A stretch of DNA of 64,000 nucleotides from assembly GCF_025960875.1 (NCBI RefSeq), contig NZ_JAODLR010000002.1, positions 1-64,000 on the forward strand, read 5' to 3'. The DNA comes from Crystallibacter permensis (GTDB lineage Bacteria; Actinomycetota; Actinomycetes; Actinomycetales; Micrococcaceae). The first letter of the stretch is position 1. Each line of letters starts with the position of its first letter. Below, one piece after another: positions 7,821 through 15,699 of this stretch. A program made the position numbers and the translations under genes. Below the pieces are notes generated by a model. The model was given only the letters and a program-made list of their open reading frames with translations, had not been told where the DNA came from and did not search any database.

Positions 7821-9140
7821 TCAGGCGGCACCCTTGGATGCGCGGAAACCGGCTTCAAGGTCCGCGAGGATATCGTCGATGTGCTCGATGCCAACGGCCA
7901 ACCGGACCAGGCCCGGCGTGACACCGGCGGCTGCCTGCGCCTCCGGAGACAGCTGGGCATGGGTGGTCGACGCCGGGTGGATGACCAGCGAGCGGACGTC
8001 GCCGACATTGGCCACATGGGAGTGCAGTTCCAGTCCATCGACAAAGCGCTTGCCGGCCTCGAGCCCGCCGGCGATTTCGAACGCGATGATGGCACCCGTG
8101 CCCTTGGGGCCATACTTGCGGCCGCGCTCGTACCACGGGCTGGAAGGCAGGCCGGCGTACGCAACCGACTTAACGTCGTCGTGCTTTTCAAGCCATTCGG
8201 CCACCTTCTGCGCATTCTCCACGTGGCGCTCCATGCGCAGGCTCAATGTCTCCAGGCCCTGGGCAATCAGGAACGCGTTGAAGGGAGCGGCGGAGGAGCC
8301 GAGGTCGCGCAGCAACTGGACGCGGGCCTTCAGGATGTAGGCGAGGTTCGCGCCGAGCGCGCCGCCGACGCCGAGGTCGCGGGCGAAGACCAGGCCGTTG
8401 TAGCTCTCATCCGGAGTGTTGAAACCGGGGAACTTCTCCGGGTCCTTGGCGAAGTCGAAGTTGCCCGAATCCACGATCACGCCGGCGATGGCGCTGCCGT
8501 GGCCGCCGAGGTACTTGGTGGCCGAATGGACCACGATGTCGGCGCCCCACTCGATCGGGCGGATCAGGTACGGGGTGGCCAGCGTGTTGTCCACGATCAG
8601 CGGCACCCCGGCCTCGTGGGCGATGGCGCTGATGCCCTCGACGTCGAGCACGTCCAGGCGCGGGTTGGACACGGCCTCGCCGAAGAACGCCTTGGTGTTC
8701 GGTTTGACGGCGTCGCGCCACTGGTCCAGGTTGTCCGGATCCTCGACGAAGGTCACCTCGATGGCGAACTTCTTCAGGGTGTTCTTCAGCAGGTTGTACG
8801 TGCCGCCGTAGAGGCTGGGGCTGGCGACGACGTGGTCACCGGCTTCGGCAACATTCAGGATGGAGAACGTGGACGCCGCCTGGCCGGAGGACAGCAGCAG
8901 TGCGCCAACGCCGCCTTCCAGGTTCGCGATCCGGTTCTCCACGGCTTCCGTGGTCGGGTTGCCGATCCGGGTGTAGATGGGCGCCAGTTCGGCCAGCGCA
9001 AAACGGTTGGCCGCGCTTTCGGCACTCGGGAAGACGAACGACGTCGTCTGGTAGATGGGCAGGGCGCGCGCTCCTGTTGCGGCGTCCGGCTCCTGGCCTA
9101 CATGGATCTGGCGGGTTTCGAATGACCAGTCATTTGACAT
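7821..9140 (-). CDS. metY: O-acetylhomoserine sulfhydrylase
   Basis: A 439-residue PLP enzyme of the Cys/Met metabolism family. It converts O-acetylhomoserine and sulfide to homocysteine and acetate. The PLP lysine sits in SATKYLGGHG; IYQTTSFVF near residue 30 and the phosphate-binding SSGQAAS are also present. The length (about 430-440) favours MetY over the shorter cystathionine synthases and lyases. The ATG at 9140 is preceded by a GAGGGAG ribosome site. The leader carries a SAM aptamer, so expression should fall when S-adenosylmethionine is plentiful. It is followed by metX, giving a two-gene operon. Confidence 0.95.
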   Translation of the reverse strand: MSNDWSFETRQIHVGQEPDAATGARALPIYQTTSFVFPSAESAANRFALAELAPIYTRIGNPTTEAVENRIANLEGGVGALLLSSGQAASTFSILNVAEAGDHVVASPSLYGGTYNLLKNTLKKFAIEVTFVEDPDNLDQWRDAVKPNTKAFFGEAVSNPRLDVLDVEGISAIAHEAGVPLIVDNTLATPYLIRPIEWGADIVVHSATKYLGGHGSAIAGVIVDSGNFDFAKDPEKFPGFNTPDESYNGLVFARDLGVGGALGANLAYILKARVQLLRDLGSSAAPFNAFLIAQGLETLSLRMERHVENAQKVAEWLEKHDDVKSVAYAGLPSSPWYERGRKYGPKGTGAIIAFEIAGGLEAGKRFVDGLELHSHVANVGDVRSLVIHPASTTHAQLSPEAQAAAGVTPGLVRLAVGIEHIDDILADLEAGFRASKGAA

Positions 9141-9238
9141 GTGGAACTCCCTCTTGTCTCAAAGGGGTCTGCCCGGGAACCGGCTTTCCGGCGTTTCTCC
9201 TCGGGTGACCCGCGCTTGCGTCCCGCCTGCTAGCGGAA

Positions 9239-9324
9239 GCCTGGTCCTCACCCGGGGCACCCCACCGCGGTTGGAGGGTTGCCGGCCAGCTAGCCGGGGC
9301 TTGTTGCTGGCACTCATGACCTGT
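9239..9324 (-). promoter_or_regulatory. SAM riboswitch (SAM-I/IV superfamily, SAM-IV-like)
   Basis: Read on the minus strand, the metY leader contains CAGGTCATGAGTGCCAG, then CAAGCCCCGGCTAGCTGG, then CCGGCAACCCTCC, CGCGGTGGGGTGCC and a closing CCGGGTGAGGACCAGG. These match the conserved core of actinobacterial SAM riboswitches in order and spacing, with GGTC/GACC forming P1. The downstream leader (9141-9238) has a possible helix at about 9148-9166 in which CCCTTT could pair with the GAGGGAG ribosome site of metY. That suggests translational control, though no structure was computed. The SAM-IV rather than SAM-I label is my judgement. Confidence 0.85.
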
Positions 9325-9431
9325 ATCTAGGTTCGGCGACGGGCACTTTTTCAGCAAGTATGTGACGGTGTGTGAATGTCGGTTAGGACACCCTTAGTCG
9401 AGAGGCACATCACAAAATGCCAAAATGAGGC

Positions 9432-10073
9432 ATGCGTTTCGATCATGTCTCATATGCCTGTGAACCCGATGGCCTGGCGGCTACTACCGAACGGATTTCG
9501 GCAGCGCTAGGTATCGAAGCCGTCAAGGGGGGCGTCCACCCCCGCTTTGGAACCCGCAACATGATTTTCCCCCTGACGGACCGCCACTACCTTGAGGTCG
9601 TCGAGGTCCTGAACCACCCGGCGTCGGACAAGGCGCCGTTCGGCCAGGCCGTACGTGCCCGCTCTGAAGCCGGCGGCGGCTGGATGGGCTGGTGCGTCGA
9701 GGTCGACGATCTAGCCCCGTTCGAGGAGCGCTTGGGCCGCCACGCGGTGCCGGGCGGCCGCAAGTTCCCGGATGGCCGCGAACTGACCTGGCAGCAGATC
9801 GGCATTAAGGGCCTCATCGCGGACCCGCAGGTTCCGTACATGCTGCGCTGGGACGACGGCACCGAAGAGCTGCACCCGTCTAAGGCCTATCCCGCGACGG
9901 CGAAGCTGATCGGATTGACCATCGGCGGCTCCTCTACCCGCGTGGCGGACTGGCTGGGAACACCGATCGATGCGCTGCTGGATGACGTGAAGGTTGCCTG
10001 GACGGCGCCGAACGGCACCCCGGGCATCATGTCCGTACGGTTCGAGACCGACAAGGGCGTCGTCGAACTCTAA
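9432..10073 (+). CDS. VOC-superfamily protein (glyoxalase-like)
   Basis: A 213-residue protein with a glyoxalase-like (PF13468-type) domain. The N-terminal FDHVSYACEPDGL supplies the first metal-ligand position, and strands GTRNMIFPLTDRHYLEVVEV and WCVEVDDL follow the beta-alpha-beta-beta-beta pattern. Metal-dependent isomerase, dioxygenase or binding roles all occur in this superfamily, so no substrate is assigned. It is transcribed away from the metY leader and shares the 9325-9431 region with it. A hairpin follows its stop. Confidence 0.75.
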   Translation: MRFDHVSYACEPDGLAATTERISAALGIEAVKGGVHPRFGTRNMIFPLTDRHYLEVVEVLNHPASDKAPFGQAVRARSEAGGGWMGWCVEVDDLAPFEERLGRHAVPGGRKFPDGRELTWQQIGIKGLIADPQVPYMLRWDDGTEELHPSKAYPATAKLIGLTIGGSSTRVADWLGTPIDALLDDVKVAWTAPNGTPGIMSVRFETDKGVVEL

Positions 10074-10093
10074 CCGCTCCTTTCGGAGGTTTC

Positions 10094-10149
10094 GCTCCGC
10101 TTTGGGTACACGCTCCGCGACGCCGCGGAGCCAGCGCCCAAAGCGGAGC
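10094..10149. terminator. Nested hairpin repeat, copy 1
   Basis: An outer 13-bp perfect stem (GCTCCGCTTTGGG with CCCAAAGCGGAGC) encloses an inner 8-bp stem (GCTCCGCG with CGCGGAGC). It lies directly after the VOC gene, so it can act as a terminator. A degenerate copy of the same nested structure lies after the AbiEi-like gene at 11288-11344. Confidence 0.7.
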
Positions 10150-10283
10150 TCCTTCTGTTAAGGGAATGACACGATTCGACTCCCTGGGCCAGCAACCCTA
10201 CACAGCCTGCCCTATGGCTTGATTCGTCCACATCGGCATCGCCTGCCGTTCTTCTCCATGGCCTGACACTGCAGCTTTGAAAT

Positions 10284-11252
10284 ATGACACTGAGTCTGAC
10301 TTATTCGAGAGACTTCGAAAATGCAGGAGGTGACCGGCGGTTGCTGGCCAGACGCGCTGCCGTCGGCGAACTCGTCCGGTTGCGACAGGGCGTATATGTA
10401 TGTGCTGATGAATTCGCACGACTGCAGTGGTGGGAACAGCGGAGGCTGTATATCGAAGCAGCTGTCGGAACCGGGCGGACGGATCGGATACTTATACATC
10501 GTTCTGCGACCGATATCTGGGGCATACCGACAATCGGAAACAGCATGGAGGTCCAGCTCCTTGCTACCAATGGAACCCACGGGCGGGCCCGCGCAGGCAT
10601 ACGCTTCCGGCAAGTTCCACTCTTGGAGCCCCTCGAAGTGCGGGACGGCTATACCGTGACGTCACGAGCGCAAACAGTGGTCGATATCGCGGCAAATAGC
10701 CCATTCGCTCATGCCGTTCCTGTAATCGACCACGTACTGCGCCCTGATCGGATTCGGGGACTGCGCGCATTGCACCGGGATGAACTTCGGGAACTGGCTC
10801 AAGCGATGCCACTGTCGAGAAACCGGCGAGTGGAGAGAGCCATTGCGTTTGCGGATCCGTTGGCGCAATTGCCTGGCGAATCGTATTCCCGCGCTTTGAT
10901 GTGGCTGCGCGGCTTTCCTTGCCCTGTACTGCAGCACGAAGTGAAAGACCAATACGGCGGTCTGGTCGGCATCGTTGACTTCTACTGGCCAACCTTTCGG
11001 CTGGCTGGGGAATTTGATGGTGCGATCAAGTACTCACGCGGCGAGTACCTCAAGGACGGCACTCCACGAGACGCGGTCGTTGAAGAGAAGAAAAGGGAAG
11101 ACCGCATCCGGGCGACAGGCTTGTCGATGGCCCGATGGGACTGGGGCGCCGCCTGGGAGCCGGAGTCCTTCGAACCCCGCGGGCTGATCCGGATCCTGCG
11201 CGACGCCGGACTGCCGCAAGCCAGACAGAGCACACCTTGGCCCGGCATGTAA
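10284..11252 (+). CDS. AbiEi-type antitoxin domain with DUF559-like endonuclease domain
   Basis: A 322-residue protein. The N-terminal half (about 1-150) resembles the winged-helix AbiEi antitoxin domain (RLLARRAAVGELVRLRQGVY; later TVTSRAQTVVDIA). The C-terminal part (about 225-305) resembles DUF559/Vsr-type endonuclease folds, with acidic residues in VGIVDFYWP and LAGEFDG and a later EEKKREDRI. Such fusions are common in Actinobacteria and are usually annotated as type IV toxin-antitoxin or defence proteins; their biochemistry is largely unknown. No AbiEii toxin gene is adjacent. GC content of the 5' half is clearly lower than that of its neighbours, suggesting transfer. No convincing ribosome site precedes the ATG, so the start is uncertain. 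Confidence 0.7.
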   Translation: MTLSLTYSRDFENAGGDRRLLARRAAVGELVRLRQGVYVCADEFARLQWWEQRRLYIEAAVGTGRTDRILIHRSATDIWGIPTIGNSMEVQLLATNGTHGRARAGIRFRQVPLLEPLEVRDGYTVTSRAQTVVDIAANSPFAHAVPVIDHVLRPDRIRGLRALHRDELRELAQAMPLSRNRRVERAIAFADPLAQLPGESYSRALMWLRGFPCPVLQHEVKDQYGGLVGIVDFYWPTFRLAGEFDGAIKYSRGEYLKDGTPRDAVVEEKKREDRIRATGLSMARWDWGAAWEPESFEPRGLIRILRDAGLPQARQSTPWPGM

Positions 11253-11287
11253 AGGCGACTCCCGGCAACCGACTTTGAGCCTCGGAT

Positions 11288-11344
11288 GGCTCCGCTTTGG
11301 GCACCGGCTCCCCGACGCAACGGAGCCTTCGCCCAAAATGGAGC
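11288..11344. repeat. Nested hairpin repeat, copy 2
   Basis: A degenerate second copy of the 10094 hairpin. The outer arms GCTCCGCTTTGGGC and GCCCAAAATGGAGC pair with two mismatches, and the inner arms are GGCTCC and GGAGCC. It lies between the convergent AbiEi-like and CPBP genes and could terminate both. Together the two copies bracket the AbiEi-like gene. Confidence 0.65.
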
Positions 11345-11429
11345 TATCCTTTTCTGCAGCGAGGGCTGAAACACCTTTTGTGCCGCGCCAGCTGAGGCAG
11401 GGGCGGGAAGCGCCGCGGGCGGGAGAAGT

Positions 11430-12218
11430 TTATTCGCCGATACCGATGGCGGAGCCGAAGAGGGCGTAGCCAACGAAGCCGGCGATGTCGAGCAGGGCAT
11501 GGGCTATCACTAGCGGCATCACCCGTTTGGTCCGGGTATAGGCGTAGCCAAAGACAAGGCCCATCAGGAAGTTGCCGATGCCGGGCCCGATCCCCTGGTA
11601 CAGGTGGTAGCTGCCGCGGATCACAGCGCTGGTGAAAATGATGGTCCAGGTGCCCCAGCCCAGCTTGGCCAGCCGGTTGAAGAGATAGCCGACCACAACG
11701 ACCTCCTCCAGCACCGAGTGGCGCAGGGCAGAGAGAACCAGGACCGGGACAGTCCACCAGTATTCGTCCAGCGCGGCCGGGACTATCGCCGTCGTGATGC
11801 CCAGGGCGCGCCCGCCCGCATACACGCCCAAGGTGCCCACACCGATCAGCAGGGCCAGCCCGAAGCCCAGTCCAAAGTCCACGCCAGGTCGGGCGAAGGT
11901 AAACCCGATCTTCCGGAAGGCCTCGCGGGCACGTTCGCCCGGCCCCGCCAGCAGCAACAGCACCAGCGCCACGGGGACCAGGGCAAAGAAGATTGCCAGC
12001 AGTTGGTAGAGCAGGTCGAACAGCTCCCGCTCGTTCAGGACCGGGTTCAGCGCCGTCGTCTGCGACCCGAGTGGCGCCCGCGTCATCTTTTCCAGCAAGT
12101 TCACAATGGCGTAGACGGCGGACTGGCCCAGGGAGAGCCCCAGGACGATCAGCACTTCGGCCCGGTAGTAACGGCGGGTGCGGGGCACGGTGTCGGTGGC
12201 TGCGGTCTGGCTCTGCAT
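11430..12218 (-). CDS. CPBP-family intramembrane metalloprotease
   Basis: A 262-residue polytopic membrane protein of the CPBP (CAAX protease/bacteriocin-processing) family. It has the expected glutamate pair at about 171-172 (LEEVVVVGYL), the second-motif His at about 205 (RGSYHLYQG) and the HxxxD motif at about 240-244 (AHALLD). The canonical first motif is EExxxR, but here the Arg position is Val, so activity is uncertain. The ATG at 12218 was chosen because the membrane protein begins there; a frame extending upstream is antisense to the TIGR03086 gene. Its substrate is unknown. Confidence 0.8.
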   Translation of the reverse strand: MQSQTAATDTVPRTRRYYRAEVLIVLGLSLGQSAVYAIVNLLEKMTRAPLGSQTTALNPVLNERELFDLLYQLLAIFFALVPVALVLLLLAGPGERAREAFRKIGFTFARPGVDFGLGFGLALLIGVGTLGVYAGGRALGITTAIVPAALDEYWWTVPVLVLSALRHSVLEEVVVVGYLFNRLAKLGWGTWTIIFTSAVIRGSYHLYQGIGPGIGNFLMGLVFGYAYTRTKRVMPLVIAHALLDIAGFVGYALFGSAIGIGE

Positions 12219-12362
12219 GGGTCTATCTTGCCAACTCCTGCTGGGAGCGTGCTCAACAAGGACGGATTGGCGCAATGCCGCGGATTGGCTCTGGACGCCG
12301 GGCACCCCGCGTGCGAAGGTCAAAAAGACAGGGAAATAGGCGACAAAAGAGGGAGGTCCGGC

Positions 12363-12962
12363 GTGCTCAATCTGGAACCAGCCACGCGGCAGGTGGCGGA
12401 AATTGTCAAGGGCATCGGGGACAGTCAACTGGCCGGGCCAACGCCCTGCGAGTACTACAGCGTCGGGGACTTGCTGGACCACTTCATGGGCCTGACCCTC
12501 GCCTTCAGGGACGCGGCGACCAAAGCATCGATGGAGCCGGGCTATGGCTCGGTGCCGCCCAACGCCCCGGATAATCGGCCCTCGGCTGCGAACCTGGACC
12601 CGGATTGGCGAAACCTTCTCCCCCAGCGCCTGGATGGCCTGGCTGCTGCCTGGCAACATCCGTCTGCCTGGCAAGGTATGGCACAGGCGGGCGGCGTGAC
12701 CATGCCGGCCGAGCTCATGGGCTTGGTGGCTACCAACGAGCTGGTGGTCCACGGCTGGGATCTGGCCGCCGCCACGGGCCAGACGTTCGACGCCGACACA
12801 GCCAACCTGCAGGCAGCCTACGAATTTGCCGAGCTCTCCGCCAGGGAAGGCGAAGACCGCGAGGGCCTGTTCGGCCCGGTCATCGAGATTCCCGCCGACG
12901 CACCGCTGCTGGACCGCTTGCTGGGACTGACGGGGCGGAATCCCGGCTGGACCGCGAAGTAG
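12363..12962 (+). CDS. TIGR03086-family protein (mycothiol-dependent DinB/MDMPI fold)
   Basis: A 199-residue protein of the actinobacterial TIGR03086 metal-binding family, related to mycothiol-dependent maleylpyruvate isomerase. The N-terminal part has TPCEYYSVGDLLDHFMGL, where the His is a likely metal ligand. A second His lies in NELVVHGWDLAAATGQ. Members are thought to use a divalent metal and often mycothiol; no substrate is known for this one. The GTG at 12363 is preceded by GGGAGG at good spacing. It is transcribed away from the CPBP gene. Confidence 0.8.
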   Translation: MLNLEPATRQVAEIVKGIGDSQLAGPTPCEYYSVGDLLDHFMGLTLAFRDAATKASMEPGYGSVPPNAPDNRPSAANLDPDWRNLLPQRLDGLAAAWQHPSAWQGMAQAGGVTMPAELMGLVATNELVVHGWDLAAATGQTFDADTANLQAAYEFAELSAREGEDREGLFGPVIEIPADAPLLDRLLGLTGRNPGWTAK

Positions 12963-13000
12963 CGGCAGCCGGCATGTTCGACCAGCGGCAGCCGGCATGT
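12961..13000. repeat. Two-copy 23-bp tandem repeat
   Basis: AGCGGCAGCCGGCATGT occurs at 12961-12977 and again at 12984-13000, between the convergent TIGR03086 and hutI genes. I see no strong hairpin here. Confidence 0.6.
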
Positions 13001-13039
13001 CAGACGAGCGGCTGGCAGGCAGGCAACCAGCGGCGAAAA

Positions 13040-14272
13040 TCAACGCACCTTCACGCCAGCGCGCCAGACAGCGGCAGTCAGCGGCATGCCGGGACGGTAG
13101 GCCAGATGCGTGGCGGAGGGCGCATTGAGCAAATGCAGGTCCGCCCGATGACCGACGGCGAGCGAGCCCACCGCCCGCTGCCCATCGACGTCGGCGCCAA
13201 CGTGCTTGCCTAAGGCGAGGGCGCCCGCGTACGTCGCCGCCCGGACTGCCTCCTGGACACTCAGGCCCATCTGCAGGACCGCCGTGGTCACGCAGTAGTT
13301 CATCGAGCTTGTGTAGGACGTGCCTGGGTTGCAGTTGGAAGCGAGGGCAATTTCGACGCCGGCATCGAGCAGCTGCCGACCCGGCGCCAAGGGCTGCCGG
13401 GTCGAGAGATCGCAGGCCGGCAGGCAGGTAGCCACCGTGCCGCGCTCCCCCGTCCCGGCCGCGCGATCCCAACCGGACCAGCTGTCAGCCAGTACTTTCA
13501 CGTCGGTGTCCGCCAGGTAGTTGACGTGATCCACACTGGCGGCACCGAACTCGACGGCAAGCTGCACGCCCGGCCCCTCGCCCAGCTGGTTGCCGTGCAC
13601 GCGGAGTCCCAGTCCGGCATCCCGGCACGCAGCCAGCACGCGCCGCGACTGCTCCTCGTTGAAGGCACCACGCTCGCAGAAGACGTCCGCCCACTGCACG
13701 TATGGCCGGACCGCCTCGAGCATCTCGCCGCAGACCAGTTCCGTGTAGGCATCCGCGTCCATTCCGTCCGGAACCAGATGGGCGCCCAGATACGTCACCT
13801 GGTCCGCCACCGTGGACGCGATGCGCGCGGACCGCGCCTCGTGCTCCACATCGAGCCCGTAACCGGTCTTCGTTTCCAAGTAGGTCGTACCGCCGGCGAC
13901 CGCCTCGGCGACGCGTCCCATCAGCAACCGGGTCAGGTCGAAATCGTCGGCAGCCCGGGTGGCCCCGGTAGTCACGGCGATCCCGCCGGCCGCATAGCTC
14001 TCCCCAGCCATCCGTGCCTCGAACTCAGCGGTCCGGTCCCCGGCGAACACCAAGTGGGTATGCGAATCGACCCAGCCCGGCAGCACCGCGCGGCCTTCGG
14101 CGTCGTACATTTCATCTGTTTGCGGGGCTTGCCCGGCGGGTCCGATCCAGCTGATTCGTTCACCCTCAATAACGACGGCGGCGTCGCGCAGGACTGAAGC
14201 CGTCCCGCGTGCCGGGTCCTGAGTCATGAGCTCGCCGATGTTGGTGATCAGCGTGGACTGCGTAGAGGTCAT
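13040..14272 (-). CDS. hutI: Imidazolonepropionase
   Basis: A 410-residue amidohydrolase that opens 4-imidazolone-5-propionate to N-formimino-L-glutamate, the third step of histidine breakdown. Visible motifs are DSHTHLVFAGDR (metal-binding HxH), ETKTGYGLD, VDHVNYL and ASNCNPGTS. Two positions depart from the Bacillus enzyme pattern: the HADE segment reads HGNQ, and the metal-binding Asp of the (T/S)DxNPG motif is Asn (about residue 313, codon 13334-13336). Actinobacterial enzymes may share the first change. The ATG overlaps the hutF stop (ATGA), which fixes the start and shows coupling. It is the last gene of the hut operon. Confidence 0.93.
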   Translation of the reverse strand: MTSTQSTLITNIGELMTQDPARGTASVLRDAAVVIEGERISWIGPAGQAPQTDEMYDAEGRAVLPGWVDSHTHLVFAGDRTAEFEARMAGESYAAGGIAVTTGATRAADDFDLTRLLMGRVAEAVAGGTTYLETKTGYGLDVEHEARSARIASTVADQVTYLGAHLVPDGMDADAYTELVCGEMLEAVRPYVQWADVFCERGAFNEEQSRRVLAACRDAGLGLRVHGNQLGEGPGVQLAVEFGAASVDHVNYLADTDVKVLADSWSGWDRAAGTGERGTVATCLPACDLSTRQPLAPGRQLLDAGVEIALASNCNPGTSYTSSMNYCVTTAVLQMGLSVQEAVRAATYAGALALGKHVGADVDGQRAVGSLAVGHRADLHLLNAPSATHLAYRPGMPLTAAVWRAGVKVR

Positions 14273-15699
14273 CTGTGGAGGGCTCCCTTGGCTGCGGTAT
14301 CGCCGGTTCCTGCGGCGTCGACGTCGGTGATGGCTGCCGCGAGCAGCCGGGCGGGGTCGCCCAGCGTCGCGTGGATGCCTTGGCGGGCGGCGAGGCGGCC
14401 GCCGATGACGACCGTCCTGACGTCCTGCGCGGTGGCGGAAAGCGCCAGCTGGTCCGGCTGCGAGCCGATGGTGCGCAGGCTGCCGGGATCTACCGCCATC
14501 AAATCGCAATACTTGCCCCGTTCGAATCCGGGCAGCCTTCTGCCCTGCGAGCGGGCGCCGGCGTCCGAGGCCGCCTCGTGCAATGCTTCCGGCGGGAACC
14601 AGCCGCGCTGCCCGGACCGCAGCCGTTCACCGTGTTCGAGCGCGCGCATTTCCAGCCACGGATCGACGACGGCGTGCTGGTCCGTGCCGAGCGCGATGCG
14701 TGCCCCGGCGTCGCGCAGTGCCGCGGCCGGACCGATGCCGTCCGCCAAGTCCGCCTCGGTGGTCGGGCACATCACCACGGTGGCGTGGGCGGCGCCGAGC
14801 ATGGCGATGTCCTGCTCCGTCAGGTGGGTGGCGTGGACGGCCGAAAGCCGGCGGGTGAGCAGGCCGCTCCGGCGCAGCAGCGCCGTGGGCGTCAGGCCGG
14901 TGGCCTGCAGGCAGGCTTCGTTTTCGGCGGGCTGTTCGGAAAGGTGGATGTGCAGCGGAATCTCCGGCGGCAGCTGCTCGGCGATGACCGGCAGCACGTC
15001 GGCGGGCACACCGCGCACCGAATGCAGCGCGGCACCAACAGTGACCTGATCCGGGCTAAATTCCCGCGAGATGGCTTCGCGCAGGGACGCCAGCCGCGAC
15101 AACCACGCGTGGACATCCGGGTCGCCGAACCGCAGCTGTTCCGGCGAGAGCTCCTGCCCTATGCCGCCGGCGAGGTAGCAGGTGTCCAGCAGCGTCAGCC
15201 TGATCCTGGCGTTGACCGCCGCCCTGGCCAAGGCGAGCTCCATGGCATGCGGGCCGTCGGCTCCGTTCGGGTCTGCGCTGCCGGCGCTTGCTGAGCTCCC
15301 TGTGCTGCCGTACGGCGTGCCGTCGGGGCGGTGGTGGACGTAGTGGAATTCGGCCACGCTGGTCCAGCCCGTCACCACCATTTCGGCAAAGACGGCGGTG
15401 GCCAGCTGCTCATACAGCGCCGGGGTCAGCGCCCCTGCGGCGCGGTACATCTGCTCCCGCCACGTCCAGAAACTGCCCACGCCCATGTCATGCGTGCGGC
15501 CGCGCAGTACCCGGTGAAACGCATGCGAGTGGGCGTTGGAAGCAGCAGGAAAGGCCACGCCGGAGACGGGCAGGTCCGAAGCCTTCCGCTCCGCGCCGAG
15601 CTCCAACCGGGTAACGATTCCGGACTCGTCCACCTCCACGCGCACCCCGGACACGATGCCGCGTCCGCGGATCCAAGCGGCTTCGCACCAGACACTCAC
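14269..15699 (-). CDS. hutF: Formimidoylglutamate deiminase
   Basis: A 476-residue amidohydrolase that deaminates N-formimino-L-glutamate to N-formyl-L-glutamate and ammonia. This identifies the five-step (HutF/HutG) form of histidine use and not the one-step HutG formiminoglutamase route. Motifs are NAHSHAFHRVLRGR (HxH metal site), HIHLSEQPAENEAC, CPTTEADLADGIGP and the metal-binding Asp in LGTDQHAV. The start is a GTG whose GTGA overlaps the stop of the M20 hydrolase gene. It also overlaps hutI, so these genes are translated as a chain. Confidence 0.93.
   Translation of the reverse strand: MSVWCEAAWIRGRGIVSGVRVEVDESGIVTRLELGAERKASDLPVSGVAFPAASNAHSHAFHRVLRGRTHDMGVGSFWTWREQMYRAAGALTPALYEQLATAVFAEMVVTGWTSVAEFHYVHHRPDGTPYGSTGSSASAGSADPNGADGPHAMELALARAAVNARIRLTLLDTCYLAGGIGQELSPEQLRFGDPDVHAWLSRLASLREAISREFSPDQVTVGAALHSVRGVPADVLPVIAEQLPPEIPLHIHLSEQPAENEACLQATGLTPTALLRRSGLLTRRLSAVHATHLTEQDIAMLGAAHATVVMCPTTEADLADGIGPAAALRDAGARIALGTDQHAVVDPWLEMRALEHGERLRSGQRGWFPPEALHEAASDAGARSQGRRLPGFERGKYCDLMAVDPGSLRTIGSQPDQLALSATAQDVRTVVIGGRLAARQGIHATLGDPARLLAAAITDVDAAGTGDTAAKGALHR

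Noticed and set aside
7590-9125. A 511-codon plus-strand frame over metX/metY
   Set aside because: It is antisense to two well-supported methionine genes and ends against the riboswitch leader.
10094-11344. Terminal inverted repeats of an insertion sequence around the AbiEi-like gene
   Set aside because: Each copy is itself a hairpin and the copies are direct, not inverted ends. There is no transposase and no target-site duplication I can see.
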